From the NCBI RefSeq assembly GCF_015709455.1, contig NZ_JADNQW010000005.1, forward strand, positions 1,240,001 through 1,304,000: DNA of 64,000 nt, read 5' to 3'. The notes below the pieces were generated by a model, which was given only the letters and a program-made list of their open reading frames with translations, did not search any database and was not told where the DNA came from. The translations under genes and the position numbers were made by a program. Shown piece by piece: positions 1 to 8,632 of the stretch (position 1 is the first letter of the stretch; the number at the start of each line of letters is the position of its first letter). Source of the DNA: Methylosinus sp. H3A. GTDB taxonomy: Bacteria > Pseudomonadota > Alphaproteobacteria > Rhizobiales > Beijerinckiaceae.

Positions 1-10
1 GCACGAGAAC

Positions 11-37
11 AAGGCCGCATCCGAAGGACGCGGCCTT
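11..37 (+). terminator. Intrinsic terminator-like hairpin
   Basis: An 8-bp perfect stem (AAGGCCGC at 11-18 pairing with GCGGCCTT at 30-37) is followed on the plus strand by TGTTT. It fits the end of a plus-strand gene lying left of the window. Confidence 0.5.
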
Positions 38-67
38 TGTTTCATTCGTTCTCGCGAGCGAAACGAA

Positions 68-96
68 AAAGGCCGCGCCACTCGGGCGCGGCCTTT
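68..96 (-). terminator. Intrinsic terminator of the small secreted protein gene
   Basis: A perfect 12-bp stem (68-79 with 85-96) with a 5-nt loop is followed, on the minus strand, by a T-rich tract (TTTTTCGTTT overlapping the stem end). It lies about 30 bp past the stop of the minus-strand gene at 127-528 and is a convincing Rho-independent terminator for it. Confidence 0.7.
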
Positions 97-126
97 GTCA
101 GTCGACGAGGAAAACCGCGTCTTTGC

Positions 127-528
127 TCAGAAGCCGACGCCCACCAGCACGAAGCGGGGGCAGGTGATCACTTCGCAGCGCCGCGGCGCGGGACGCAGCG
201 CCTCCGCCACCGGCGTGGGAAGGATCGGCGCGCGCGCCTCGATGCGGCGGCGCGGCGGATGCGAATGATGCACGAGCCCGACCGGCCGCCGGAAGATATT
301 GCGAATCTTGTGGTGGGCGACGGGCGTCGGCCGCGCGACGAACGTGCGCTCCACGATGGGAGGAAGCGGAGCGGTCTCCACGACCGGAACGGGCACGGAG
401 GCGCCGACGTCGAGCTGGGCGACGGCAGTGGCGGCGATAATCATGTCCGCGGGCGTCGCGGCGGGCGCTTCGAGCGCCAGCGCGGAAAAAGAAAAGCAAG
501 TGGCGAAGATCGCCGCAGCAAGCCGCAT
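127..528 (-). CDS. Small exported hypothetical protein
   Basis: The predicted protein has 133 residues. It begins with a typical Sec signal peptide (MRLAAAIFATCFSFSALALE, cleavage probably near Ala19-Ala24), then a proline- and arginine-rich body with a short C-terminal part containing two cysteines. I recognise no domain. The start at 528 is chosen over an upstream in-frame start because AAAGGA sits about 8 nt before this ATG and because it places the signal peptide at the N-terminus. The gene is monocistronic and followed by a strong terminator at 68-96. Function unknown; location periplasm or outer surface by inference. Confidence 0.6.
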   Translation of the reverse strand: MRLAAAIFATCFSFSALALEAPAATPADMIIAATAVAQLDVGASVPVPVVETAPLPPIVERTFVARPTPVAHHKIRNIFRRPVGLVHHSHPPRRRIEARAPILPTPVAEALRPAPRRCEVITCPRFVLVGVGF

Positions 529-720
529 GGGCTCATCCTTTCGTCTTTGAAGTCGTCGCCTCGGGCGTTCGCCACCCCGGCCGTCGAAATCCGATAAACC
601 ACACGCGCTAAAAACCGCGTCGATATTACGACGCCAAAGCTCTTTCAAAAGCGTTCACGCTCTCGATGCCCGGCAAGCTAGCCGATTTCGGCCGCCTTGG
701 CCAGCGCGTCCGGCAAACCG

Positions 721-1854
721 CTAGTCCTTCGGGCCGAGGAGAAGCACGCGCAGCAGACCGGAGGGCCGAAAATCGGCGGCGCGCATCTCGAAGGCGGTGG
801 CGGAGATTTTCTTCAGATCGACGAGGCAGAAGCTCACGAGGCGTGTCGGCTTGCCCTTGTCCACGACGAGACGGAACTGGCGCACCGGAGCCGCCGGCGC
901 GCCGGAGCCGAGATCGAAGGAGATGCGGCGCTCCTGCAGATCGCCGACATTGGCCTCCGGGAAAACGCGGATCGTCGGCTGTTTTCTCGCGGCGTCGGTC
1001 GCGGCGGGCTCCGGCGCGGCGCTCTCCGCGGCAGGAACGACGGTCTCGACCGCCGCCGCGCGACGCGCCGCGGCAGTGGAGACGATCTTGTCGACGCCCG
1101 CCAGAAAACTGCGGTCGAGGCAATAATCGGCGCGGCGGCGCTCCACCTCCTGCCCGAGTTCTTTCGACGAGCGCAGCGGCTCGCGCAGCACGGTGTCGCG
1201 CGCGACGCCGACGCTCGAGCGAAAACGATAGTCCACCAGCACGTTCTGCCCCGGCGCGAGCTCCAGCGCCCGCGACGCCGAGGCGCGGACCGACCAGCGC
1301 GGCGAATAAATCGGATTTCCCGCCGGATCGGTCCCATTCTCGACGATGAGCCCGTCCTTGACGAGGCGCGCGCGCGCATCCGCCGTCAGGCCGGCGAGCT
1401 TGTCGTGAAAGAGACCCACCGGAACGAGCGGAAGCCCGCTGCGGCGCAGGACCGCGGTCACATCCTTGCCCTCGACGACGGCGCTCTGCGCGACGGAGAG
1501 CGGGGCCGCCTTTTGATCGATGGTCGCGGCGAGGCCGACATAATTCACCGGGTCCGAGCCCGGAATGGACCATGCCGCATCGGGATCGGAAAAATCGATC
1601 TCGGGAAGCGGGAAGATCAGAGTCGTTCGCACCGGCGCCGAAGTCGGATTGACGATCCGATATTTGAGCGAGCTGTTCTGCGGGCCGAGCGCGAGCTCCA
1701 TCGACTCCACGGTGAGCCCGGCCGCCTCGAGGCTCGCGAGCTCCGGCCCGCGATGGACGAGCTCCTGCAGCGTTTCCTCCGCCCGCGCCGGGCAAATGCC
1801 GAGCGCCAGAATCGTCGCCGCCAATCGGACGCTCCGGGGGAAGAGAAGACTCAT
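721..1854 (-). CDS. DUF4424 family exported protein
   Basis: The 377-residue product starts with a signal peptide (cleavage probably after ARA, residue ~25) and then shows the DUF4424 pattern: ELASLEAAGLTVESMELALG followed by a predicted beta-rich segment with the phrase LIFPLPEIDF (about residues 85-95). Family members are exported proteins of unknown function about 300-400 residues long, so the length fits. The region around residues 255-290 is an Ala/Pro/Glu-rich low-complexity insert. The gene stands alone between two short intergenic gaps; no link to the T6SS is visible other than proximity to the PAAR gene. Confidence 0.7.
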   Translation of the reverse strand: MSLLFPRSVRLAATILALGICPARAEETLQELVHRGPELASLEAAGLTVESMELALGPQNSSLKYRIVNPTSAPVRTTLIFPLPEIDFSDPDAAWSIPGSDPVNYVGLAATIDQKAAPLSVAQSAVVEGKDVTAVLRRSGLPLVPVGLFHDKLAGLTADARARLVKDGLIVENGTDPAGNPIYSPRWSVRASASRALELAPGQNVLVDYRFRSSVGVARDTVLREPLRSSKELGQEVERRRADYCLDRSFLAGVDKIVSTAAARRAAAVETVVPAAESAAPEPAATDAARKQPTIRVFPEANVGDLQERRISFDLGSGAPAAPVRQFRLVVDKGKPTRLVSFCLVDLKKISATAFEMRAADFRPSGLLRVLLLGPKD

Positions 1855-2018
1855 CGAAAGCCGCCTTTCGTTGCGCGTGGTCGCGCCGCCTTGAAATGCC
1901 GGCGAGAATATCGTCTCCCGCGCAAAAGCGATATGGGCGCGCGCACAGCGCGGTTGACCTCGATGGCTTATGCAATAGGCTGACAGTCGTTATTCGAGAT
2001 CATTGGAGGAGGGGACAT

Positions 2019-2516
2019 ATGGGCCGGCCTGCAGCGCGCGTGACCGATCCCGTGGCCCATCCTCTGCCGCCGGTGCTGACGCCCGGCCCCGGCAGCTTCA
2101 ATGTGTTCATCGGCAAATTGCCGGCCTGGCGCGGCGTCGGCGGCGCGGCCGCGGCGGCGATCCAATCCGCGAAATCGGTTTCCGACACGACGATCCAGGT
2201 CGCGGAGGCGGCGACGCTCGCCGCCGCCGGCACGCCGGGCGCTCCCGCCGCCAAAGCGGCCGAGGAGGCGACCAAGGCCGCGGCGGCCGCCAGCATGGGA
2301 TCGATGATCAGCGGAGCGGCCGGCGGCGCCGATATTCACATTTGCGCGACGCCGCTGCCGATCCCGCCGCATGGGCCGGGCGTGGTGGTGGACGGCTCCA
2401 CCAGCGTCTTCATCAACGGCCTGCCCGCCTGCCGCCAGGGCGACACGATCGTCGAGGCCGTCGGGCCGCCGAACAAGATCACCATGGGCCTGCCGACGGT
2501 GCTCATCGGCGGTTAG
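2019..2516 (+). CDS. PAAR-repeat spike-tip protein with Ala-rich insert
   Basis: PAAR proteins cap the VgrG trimer of the type VI secretion needle and carry or recruit effectors. This 165-residue protein has the two halves of a PAAR domain: an N-terminal part (PAARVTDPVAHP... residues 3-40) and a C-terminal part with HICATPLPIPPHGPGVVVDG, VFINGLPACRQGD and GLPTVLIGG. Between them is an insert of about 60 residues that is strongly alanine-rich and predicted helical. The start at 2019 is set by a strong GGAGGAGGGG ribosome site just upstream; a longer in-frame start exists but lacks one. No C-terminal toxin extension is present, so it is probably an adaptor or structural tip. It lies 13 kb from the T6SS core. 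Confidence 0.85.
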   Translation: MGRPAARVTDPVAHPLPPVLTPGPGSFNVFIGKLPAWRGVGGAAAAAIQSAKSVSDTTIQVAEAATLAAAGTPGAPAAKAAEEATKAAAAASMGSMISGAAGGADIHICATPLPIPPHGPGVVVDGSTSVFINGLPACRQGDTIVEAVGPPNKITMGLPTVLIGG

Positions 2517-2541
2517 ACTACCGAGCCGCCACGCTCGCGCG

Positions 2542-3192
2542 TCACTTGATCCCGTAGAATTTCGTCGCGAAGGACCATTTTGGCGCGCGCGTCGGACGCT
2601 CGCCCTCGGCCGGCAGAATCTGCAGCATGCGCGTCGAATCCTTCACGAAATCGACGGCCTTGGTCTGGCCGGCGAGCGCCGCCGGCACATCCGGCAGATC
2701 GACGATCTGCAGCGGCGTGTCGCTCAATATCGCGACCACCATGCCGACGCCCGCCGGCGGCGAGGCGACGAAGCGATAGGCGGCCTTGCCGCCCGCCTCC
2801 GGCAGCGTCATCGACTGACCGGCTTTCAGGAAATTGGCTTTCTCGTCGACGCCCGCGGGATCGGCCAGCGTCACCATATTGGGAAAGATCTGCGCCAGCT
2901 TTCCCTGCGCGTCGACATCGACCAGAATGACATAGCCCGATTTCTCCGCCGTCACGCGAAAGCTCATCGGCGCGCCGAGCGCGAATTCCTCCTGCGGCAG
3001 CACCTCTATCCGCACGCCGGAGCCGGCGCCCTTGCCCGGCTCCTTGGGGATCGCCGGCGCTTGCGTCGGCGCCGCCGGCGCCTCGGCGGGCGGCTCGTCG
3101 AGAATCCGCACGGAACGGGTCGCGTCCCGCGGCTCGGCGACGACGACGCTGGAGAAGACGCAGAGAAAGCCGAGACAAAGACGTCGCATCAT
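2542..3192 (-). CDS. Exported DUF4384 protein
   Basis: The 216-residue product has a signal peptide (MMRRLCLGFLCVFSSVVVAE), a Pro/Ala-rich linker to about residue 60, then a DUF4384 domain: the sequence GAPMSFRVTAEKSGYVILVD followed by DAQGKLAQIFPN and a later VVAILSD strand. DUF4384 domains are often found with caspase-fold or T6SS-associated proteins, and here the gene directly follows (16 bp gap) a caspase-fold gene whose own C-terminus carries a similar DUF4384 domain. The two are probably cotranscribed. Likely periplasmic; molecular role unknown. Confidence 0.7.
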   Translation of the reverse strand: MMRRLCLGFLCVFSSVVVAEPRDATRSVRILDEPPAEAPAAPTQAPAIPKEPGKGAGSGVRIEVLPQEEFALGAPMSFRVTAEKSGYVILVDVDAQGKLAQIFPNMVTLADPAGVDEKANFLKAGQSMTLPEAGGKAAYRFVASPPAGVGMVVAILSDTPLQIVDLPDVPAALAGQTKAVDFVKDSTRMLQILPAEGERPTRAPKWSFATKFYGIK

Positions 3193-3208
3193 TGTTTTCG
3201 CCTTCTCC

Positions 3209-4900
3209 TCAGCGGGTCGTGAAAATGCCGATCGTGCCGAGCTGCGCGTCGCCGCCGGCGAAACGCGAGACGATGTCGATGATCTTGGCGGGATTGCGCA
3301 GCCGATCGAGCTGGCGCAGCGCCTGCTCGAGCTGCGGCATGCTCCGCGTCGAGGCGATGGCGACGATCTGATCGGCGCCGAAGGGCTCGCCCGCGACCAC
3401 GCTCAGCCGATAGTCCGACGATTGCACGACGGGCGGGTCCGAGGGCAGCGGATAGAGCAATTGCAGCACGCCGTCGCCAGTGAGATCGAACAGCAGGAGA
3501 TTGCGGCCGGCGATCCCACTTATGACGATCTCGACGCGCTCGCCCTTGCGACGCAGCCCCTCCGGCGAAATACGCATCGGCAGCGGCCCTTTGCCGGCGA
3601 CGAGCTTCAGCCAGCGCACCGTCGCCGCGCGATCGATGAGAACATCGAGCTCATGCGCGTCGACATTATGCGCGAGCACATCGCCGCCGGCGAGCGCGTC
3701 GCGCGTCGCCGCATCCCAGACGAGGTCGGGAGCCGCATCGGCGCCGACGAGGACGAAAGGCGCCTGCGCGCCCGCCCCCATTCCGCGCTCCGCCGCGGCG
3801 CCGCGCACGGCGAGGCGGATCGGCTCCTTGGGCCGCGGCGGCATGGCGACGGGCTTTGCCGGCGGCAGACTCTGGCCCGGCCCGATCGCCATGGATTTGG
3901 GCGTGAGCGGGGTGATCGTCAGCCCGCCGCCCGAAGGCGCGGCCTCCTCTTCCTCGCCGGCCGGCGGTGCGCCGACCGCCTGCACGCCGACCCCGCGGCC
4001 GAGCGGCGCCACGAGCTGCGCGATCACATCCTTCGACACGTCGAGGCCGCGCGGATGAAGGGCGACGATCTCCTGCCGCTGGTCGCTGAGCTGATAGGTC
4101 AGCTGCCGGACATAAGCGATGAGCTCTTGCGTCGTGACGAGCGCATCGCCATCGGCGTCCGCCGCGCCCTCGAGCGCGCGCGCCACAGAATAGCTCAACG
4201 CGCCGCGATGGCCGGCGCCTGGAATGTCCACCTCGGGCGCCTTCGATTGCGCGTCGGCCGCGGCGAGAACGACCGAGCGCGTAAAATCGCGCGACGCGAC
4301 GAGCGCGAGCCGATCGGGAAGCGGCCGATCGTTCAGCGAGCGATAGACGAGCCGCTCCGCGCGCGGATCGACCGCGCGAGCGAGGCCGCCGCCAAAAGAG
4401 GCGTCGACGATGAGGACGACCTGCGCGCCTTTCTTCTCGAAAGATTCGATATAGCGATCGAGCTCCGCGCGCAGGATTTTCTCGCTGTTTTTGCGCTTGT
4501 CCTGCGGATCGAATTTCGGCAGCGGGAAGATGGCTTCGTCGTTCTGCGCGCCTTCCAGCGCGCCATAGCCGGCGATGGTCAAGAAGATCGTGTCGCCTTT
4601 CTGCGTCCGCGCGAGCATCGCGTCGAGCGCGCGCAATACGGCGGCGCGCTCCGCCGCCGTGTCGATGAGCGTCACGACATCGCGCGCGCCGCGCCCGCGT
4701 AGAACAGCCTCGAGATCACGAGCATCCGCCACGGCGCCGCGCAAGGGCGGCGCATGCTCATAGCGATCGACGCCGATGACGATGGCGCGCGTCTCCGCCG
4801 CGACAGCGCGCGCGGAAAGGGCGAGCATTGCGCAGGAGAGCGCGAGCGCAGCGCCGGCGCGCCGCGGAAAAGCCGCCGAAAGAACAGGAAAAGCGATCAT
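3209..4900 (-). CDS. Caspase-fold (peptidase C14-like) protein, predicted inactive, with DUF4384-like C-terminus
   Basis: The 563-residue protein has a signal peptide (to about residue 35), a caspase p20-like domain (about 36-270; RAIVIGVDRYEHAPPLRGAV is the typical first strand) and a C-terminal DUF4384-like domain (about 410-540; GRNLLLFDLTGDGVLQLLYP). In active members the dyad is His in a GHG motif and Cys in a DAC motif. Here the corresponding positions read AGYG (Tyr112) and VDASFGG (Ser168), so both catalytic residues are replaced. It is therefore predicted to be a non-peptidase scaffold or sensor. The ATG at 4900 is preferred to a TTG nine codons upstream. It leads a two-gene unit with the DUF4384 gene. 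Confidence 0.75.
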   Translation of the reverse strand: MIAFPVLSAAFPRRAGAALALSCAMLALSARAVAAETRAIVIGVDRYEHAPPLRGAVADARDLEAVLRGRGARDVVTLIDTAAERAAVLRALDAMLARTQKGDTIFLTIAGYGALEGAQNDEAIFPLPKFDPQDKRKNSEKILRAELDRYIESFEKKGAQVVLIVDASFGGGLARAVDPRAERLVYRSLNDRPLPDRLALVASRDFTRSVVLAAADAQSKAPEVDIPGAGHRGALSYSVARALEGAADADGDALVTTQELIAYVRQLTYQLSDQRQEIVALHPRGLDVSKDVIAQLVAPLGRGVGVQAVGAPPAGEEEEAAPSGGGLTITPLTPKSMAIGPGQSLPPAKPVAMPPRPKEPIRLAVRGAAAERGMGAGAQAPFVLVGADAAPDLVWDAATRDALAGGDVLAHNVDAHELDVLIDRAATVRWLKLVAGKGPLPMRISPEGLRRKGERVEIVISGIAGRNLLLFDLTGDGVLQLLYPLPSDPPVVQSSDYRLSVVAGEPFGADQIVAIASTRSMPQLEQALRQLDRLRNPAKIIDIVSRFAGGDAQLGTIGIFTTR

Positions 4901-5352
4901 GCGCGCGACAGATCTCGATTGACGCAAAAGGCCCGAACAAGCAAAGCGAGACTATCATTCGCCGCGCAGCGCCCGCAAGCCGCGCAGGAGCCCTGCCAGG
5001 GCTCCCAATTCAGCTTATCAAATCCTATGCAGCCGCGTCATGCCCGCGCTTGTCGCGGGCATCCACGCCGAGACATTGTGACACGCGAAGAGAAGAGGCG
5101 GCGTTGTTCCGCTCATGTTCTCAGCTTTCCGAATTGTCGCGGCGTGGATGGCCGCGACAAGCGCGGCCATGACGCTGGAAACATGTCTGCTCGTCAACGC
5201 GAGTTCAGAACTCTCTAGGACCGAGCGTGATCGTTGCAAAAAGATATCGGATGTGAAAGCTCTCGGCGCATTCGTCCGGCCGCCACGGAAAAACCGCCGA
5301 GCGGCCCTCGAGGCGCGGCGCGCCTGTCATATTCCCGGAGGAGAATTCGACC
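4901..5352. other. Intergenic region with hairpin and palindromic repeat pair
   Basis: About 450 bp between divergent genes. It holds a short hairpin (GGAGCCCT/AGGGCTCC, 4987-5005), the REP-type repeat pair at 5037-5173, and the promoter regions of the two flanking genes. AGGAGGAG-like ribosome-binding sequence immediately precedes the gene at 5353. I see no gene here. Confidence 0.6.
5037..5173. repeat. REP/BIME-like inverted repeat pair, copy 1
   Basis: Two 33-bp units, 5037-5069 and 5141-5173, are inverted copies of one another with two compensating base differences. Each unit is itself palindromic in its centre (CCCGCGCTTGTCGCGGGC type). The same 33-bp unit, with minor changes, occurs as another inverted pair at 15032-15209. 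This is the arrangement of bacterial REP/BIME elements that form strong hairpins in RNA between genes. Confidence 0.75.
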
Positions 5353-6987
5353 ATGCTGCGCCTGCTCATTCTCCCCTTCACGCCGCGCTTCGTCGCGCTC
5401 ACCCTCAGCGTCGCCGGTTTTCTCGGCTGCCTCGTCGCGGCGATGGGCGATTGGTCGAGCCTCTTCTTCCTCGCGACGCTCGCCTTCGGCGCCCTCTGTG
5501 TAATCGGCGCGCATGATCTCTATCAGCGCGAACATGCGATATTGCGCGCCTATCCCATCTCCGCGCATCTGCGTTTTCTGCTTGAGCACATAAGGCCGGA
5601 GCTGCGGCAATATTTCTTCGAGGACAATAAGGACGGCCGTCCGTTCAGCCGCGACAAACGCGCCATCGTCTATCAGCGCGCCAAGATGAACATAGACAAG
5701 CGACCCTTCGGCACAGAGATCGACGTCTATGAGGAGGGCTTCGAATGGCTGCGTCACTCGATCGCGGCGCGGCCCGTCTCGCATGAGCATTTCCGCACGC
5801 GCGTCGGCGCCGCGAGCTGCGCGCGGCCTTATGACATCTCGCTTCTGAATGTTTCGGCGATGAGCTTCGGCGCCTTGAGCGGCAACGCCATACGCGCGCT
5901 CAATCTCGGCGCGCGCAAAGGCGAGTTCGCGCAGGACACGGGCGAAGGCGGCTTCAGCCCCTATCATCAGGAGAGCGGCGGCGATATCGTCTGGCAGATC
6001 GCCTCCGGCTATTTCGGCTGCCGCACGCGCGCGGGCGCGTTCGATCCGGAGAAGTTCGCCGCTCTCGCCGCGAGTGATCAGATCAAGATGATCGAGGTGA
6101 AATTGAGCCAGGGCGCCAAGCCCGGCCATGGCGGCGTATTGCCGGCCGTGAAAGTGAGCGAGGAGATCGCGCGGATTCGCGGCGTGCCGATGGGCGAGGA
6201 TTGCGTGTCGCCGGCGGCGCATTCCGCCTTTTCGACGCCGATCGAATTGCTGCAATTCCTCGCTTTGCTGCGCGGACTCTCCGGCGGCAAGCCGGTCGGC
6301 TTCAAGCTCTGCGTCGGCCAGCCCTGGGAGTTCCTCGCCATCTGCAAGGCGATGCTGGAGACGGGCCTTCATCCAGACTTCATCATCATCGACGGCAAGG
6401 AGGGCGGAACCGGCTCGGCGCCGCTCGAATTCATGGATCACATCGGCATGCCGATGCGCGACGGCCTCGCCTTCGTGCATCACGCGCTGATCGGCGTCGG
6501 CCTGCGCGAGACGATCCGCATCGGCGCCGCCGGCAAGATCGCGACCGCCTTCGACATGGCGCGGACTCTGGCGCTCGGCGCGGATTGGTGCAATAGCGGG
6601 CGCGGCTTCATGTTCGCGCTCGGCTGCATTCAATCGCTCTCCTGCCATACGGATCGCTGCCCGACCGGCGTCGCGACGCAAGATCCGTCGCGCGCCCGCG
6701 CGCTCGTCGTCTCGGACAAGGCGGAGCGCGTGCGCAATTTCCATCGCGCGACGCTGATCGCCCTCGCCGAGCTCGCCGCCGCGGCGGGGCTCGACCATCC
6801 GAGCCAATTCGCGCCCGAGCATTTCTGCCGTCGCATTTCCCCGCATGAAGCGGCGAGCTTCGCCGATCTCTATCCGGCGCCGGCGCCGGGCGCATTTCTC
6901 GCCGGCGAGATCGACGCGCGCTTCGCCGCCGCATGGCGCCGCGCGCGCGCCGATTCCTTTCGGCCCGCGCAGCTCGTGAGCGCCTGA
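5353..6987 (+). CDS. FMN-binding glutamate synthase family protein
   Basis: The 544-residue protein resembles the FMN/iron-sulfur synthase part of GltB without the amidotransferase domain. Residues 1-60 contain two hydrophobic segments, so it is probably membrane-anchored. The barrel follows from about 110 to 500 with SAMSFGALSGNAIRALNLGA, DTGEGG, SQGAKPGHGG and GKEGGTG signatures. The three cysteines of the 3Fe-4S cluster are spaced C-x5-C-x4-C (Cys425, Cys431, Cys436). A clear GGAGGAG ribosome site precedes the ATG. Stand-alone members of this family are widespread in bacteria and their physiological substrate is often unclear; true glutamate synthase activity is not established by sequence. 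Confidence 0.9.
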   Translation: MLRLLILPFTPRFVALTLSVAGFLGCLVAAMGDWSSLFFLATLAFGALCVIGAHDLYQREHAILRAYPISAHLRFLLEHIRPELRQYFFEDNKDGRPFSRDKRAIVYQRAKMNIDKRPFGTEIDVYEEGFEWLRHSIAARPVSHEHFRTRVGAASCARPYDISLLNVSAMSFGALSGNAIRALNLGARKGEFAQDTGEGGFSPYHQESGGDIVWQIASGYFGCRTRAGAFDPEKFAALAASDQIKMIEVKLSQGAKPGHGGVLPAVKVSEEIARIRGVPMGEDCVSPAAHSAFSTPIELLQFLALLRGLSGGKPVGFKLCVGQPWEFLAICKAMLETGLHPDFIIIDGKEGGTGSAPLEFMDHIGMPMRDGLAFVHHALIGVGLRETIRIGAAGKIATAFDMARTLALGADWCNSGRGFMFALGCIQSLSCHTDRCPTGVATQDPSRARALVVSDKAERVRNFHRATLIALAELAAAAGLDHPSQFAPEHFCRRISPHEAASFADLYPAPAPGAFLAGEIDARFAAAWRRARADSFRPAQLVSA

Positions 6988-7088
6988 GCCGCACGCCTTG
7001 CCAGAGTGCGGGAATTCATCGAGGATCGGCGGCATAGATCGAAGATCGATAGGTCGCGTGCCGACGCCATCATTGCGAGCGCATTCTC

Positions 7089-8552
7089 ATGAGCAATGTC
7101 TATGACGAGCAAGACTATCCTTACGCCGTCCGCCATTGGACGCATCCGACGCAGCTCGGCGCTCTCGCGCAATTGATGGGGCGCGCGGCCGCGCCCTTTC
7201 AGGATTGCCGCGTGCTAGAGATCGGCGCCGGCGACGGCGTCAATCTCGCCAGCATGGCGATCGGCGCGCCGGGCGCGCAATTCGTCGGCGTCGATCTCTC
7301 CGAGCGCGCGGTCGCCGCGGGCCGCGAGCTGATCGCCGCGGCCGGCGTCGCCAATCTACGGCTCGAATGCGGCGATCTGCGCGAATTCGAAGCGGAGCCG
7401 CAATCTTTCGATTATATCATCGCACATGGCGTCTACGCCTGGGCGCCCAAGGTTGTGCAAGACTCGCTGATGGCGCTGTGCGGTCGGCTTCTGTCGCCGC
7501 GCGGCGTCGCGATGATCAGCTATAATGCGCTGCCGGGATGCCGTCTGCGCCAGGGCGTGCGCGACCTGCTGCTTTCCGCCGTCGCCGGCATAGAGGAGCC
7601 CGAGCGCAAGATCGCCGTGGCGCGCGCCTCGGCGGCCTTCTACGCCGAACAATGGTCGGCGAGCGACAACGCCTTCCGCAAGGCGCTGGAACTCGAGACG
7701 CGCGATTGGCTCGGCCGGCCGGATGGGCTCATCTTTCACGACGAGCTCGGCGAGATCTATGATCCGCAGCTATTCTCCGACCTCGTCGCGAAAGCGCGCG
7801 CGCAAGGGCTCGATTATCTTTGCGACAATGATCCCTCGCTCGTCGCCCATGCGCTGTGGGAGACCGAGCTGTGGAGCGCGTCGCTGCCGCTCACGGGCGG
7901 CGATCAGATCGCCTACGAGCAGGCGCTCGATTTCGTCGAGACGCGGTTTTTTCGCCGCAGCCTGTTCTGCCGCGCCGGCGCGCCGCTGGAGCGGCGTTTT
8001 TCGCCCGAGCGTCTTGCCGGCCTCTATCTGGAGGCGCCGCTGGAGCCTTTCGTCGACGCCAGCGTCGGCGAGGGCGAATTCGCCTTCAAGACCGCCGGAC
8101 GCGGCGAGGTCTCGACGCGCGATCCGGCTTTCGCGGCGGCCATGCGGCGGCTCGGCGAAGCCTATCCGCGCGCGCTCGCCATAGACGAGATCGCCGCCGA
8201 GGCGCCGGCGCGGGCGGCGTTGCTGCGGCTCTACGCCGGCAATATGGCGCGGCTGGCGACGGAGCCTTTTCCCGTCTCCCGCGACGCCGGCGAAAAGCCT
8301 TTCGCCAATCCGCTGGCGCGCGCCCAGGCGCGCCTCGGCCTCGGCTCGGTGACGAGCTATCGACATTCACAAGTGTCGTTGGAAGGCGACGACACGCGCC
8401 GTTTCCTCGCTCTACTCGACGGAACGCGGACGATCGACGATCTCGTCCGCGCTATGTCCGAGAGCGCGTCAGGAACCGTCGACACAGGCGAGCTGGTGCA
8501 AGCCGCGCTCGCGACCTTCGCGCTCTGGGGGCTGACCCGCGGCGCCAGCTGA
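7089..8552 (+). CDS. Class I SAM methyltransferase with C-terminal methyltransferase-regulatory domain
   Basis: The 487-residue protein has a Rossmann methyltransferase domain in its first ~200 residues; the SAM-binding motif I is VLEIGAGDGVN (residues 42-52), with the acidic end of strand 2 in FVGVDLSE. The long C-terminal half matches the methyltransferase regulatory domain architecture (start QLMGRAAAPF..., later FHDELGEIYDPQLFSDLV) known from protein-lysine methyltransferases of rickettsial outer membrane proteins. A protein substrate is therefore possible but not shown. It follows the glutamate-synthase-like gene by 101 bp and is convergent with the large caspase gene. Confidence 0.8.
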   Translation: MSNVYDEQDYPYAVRHWTHPTQLGALAQLMGRAAAPFQDCRVLEIGAGDGVNLASMAIGAPGAQFVGVDLSERAVAAGRELIAAAGVANLRLECGDLREFEAEPQSFDYIIAHGVYAWAPKVVQDSLMALCGRLLSPRGVAMISYNALPGCRLRQGVRDLLLSAVAGIEEPERKIAVARASAAFYAEQWSASDNAFRKALELETRDWLGRPDGLIFHDELGEIYDPQLFSDLVAKARAQGLDYLCDNDPSLVAHALWETELWSASLPLTGGDQIAYEQALDFVETRFFRRSLFCRAGAPLERRFSPERLAGLYLEAPLEPFVDASVGEGEFAFKTAGRGEVSTRDPAFAAAMRRLGEAYPRALAIDEIAAEAPARAALLRLYAGNMARLATEPFPVSRDAGEKPFANPLARAQARLGLGSVTSYRHSQVSLEGDDTRRFLALLDGTRTIDDLVRAMSESASGTVDTGELVQAALATFALWGLTRGAS

Positions 8553-8567
8553 GCTGCGCGGACAAAA

Positions 8568-8626
8568 GCGAGCCTGAAGGCTCGCGGTCCGGGGGACGCT
8601 TTGGACCACGAACCTTCAAGGCTCGC
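8568..8626. terminator. Large imperfect inverted repeat between convergent genes
   Basis: The 23-24 nt arm beginning GCGAGCCTGAAGG at 8568 pairs with the arm ending CCTTCAAGGCTCGC at 8626 with only a few mismatches and a short loop. It sits exactly between the two convergent stops (8552 and 8633) and probably acts as a bidirectional terminator, although no strong T-tract is present on either side. Confidence 0.5.
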
Positions 8627-8632
8627 ATCGTA

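Noticed and set aside
5215..7035. 606-codon minus-strand frame opposite the glutamate-synthase-like gene
   Set aside because: The plus strand has the FMN and iron-sulfur motifs and a strong ribosome site; the minus frame is a shadow.
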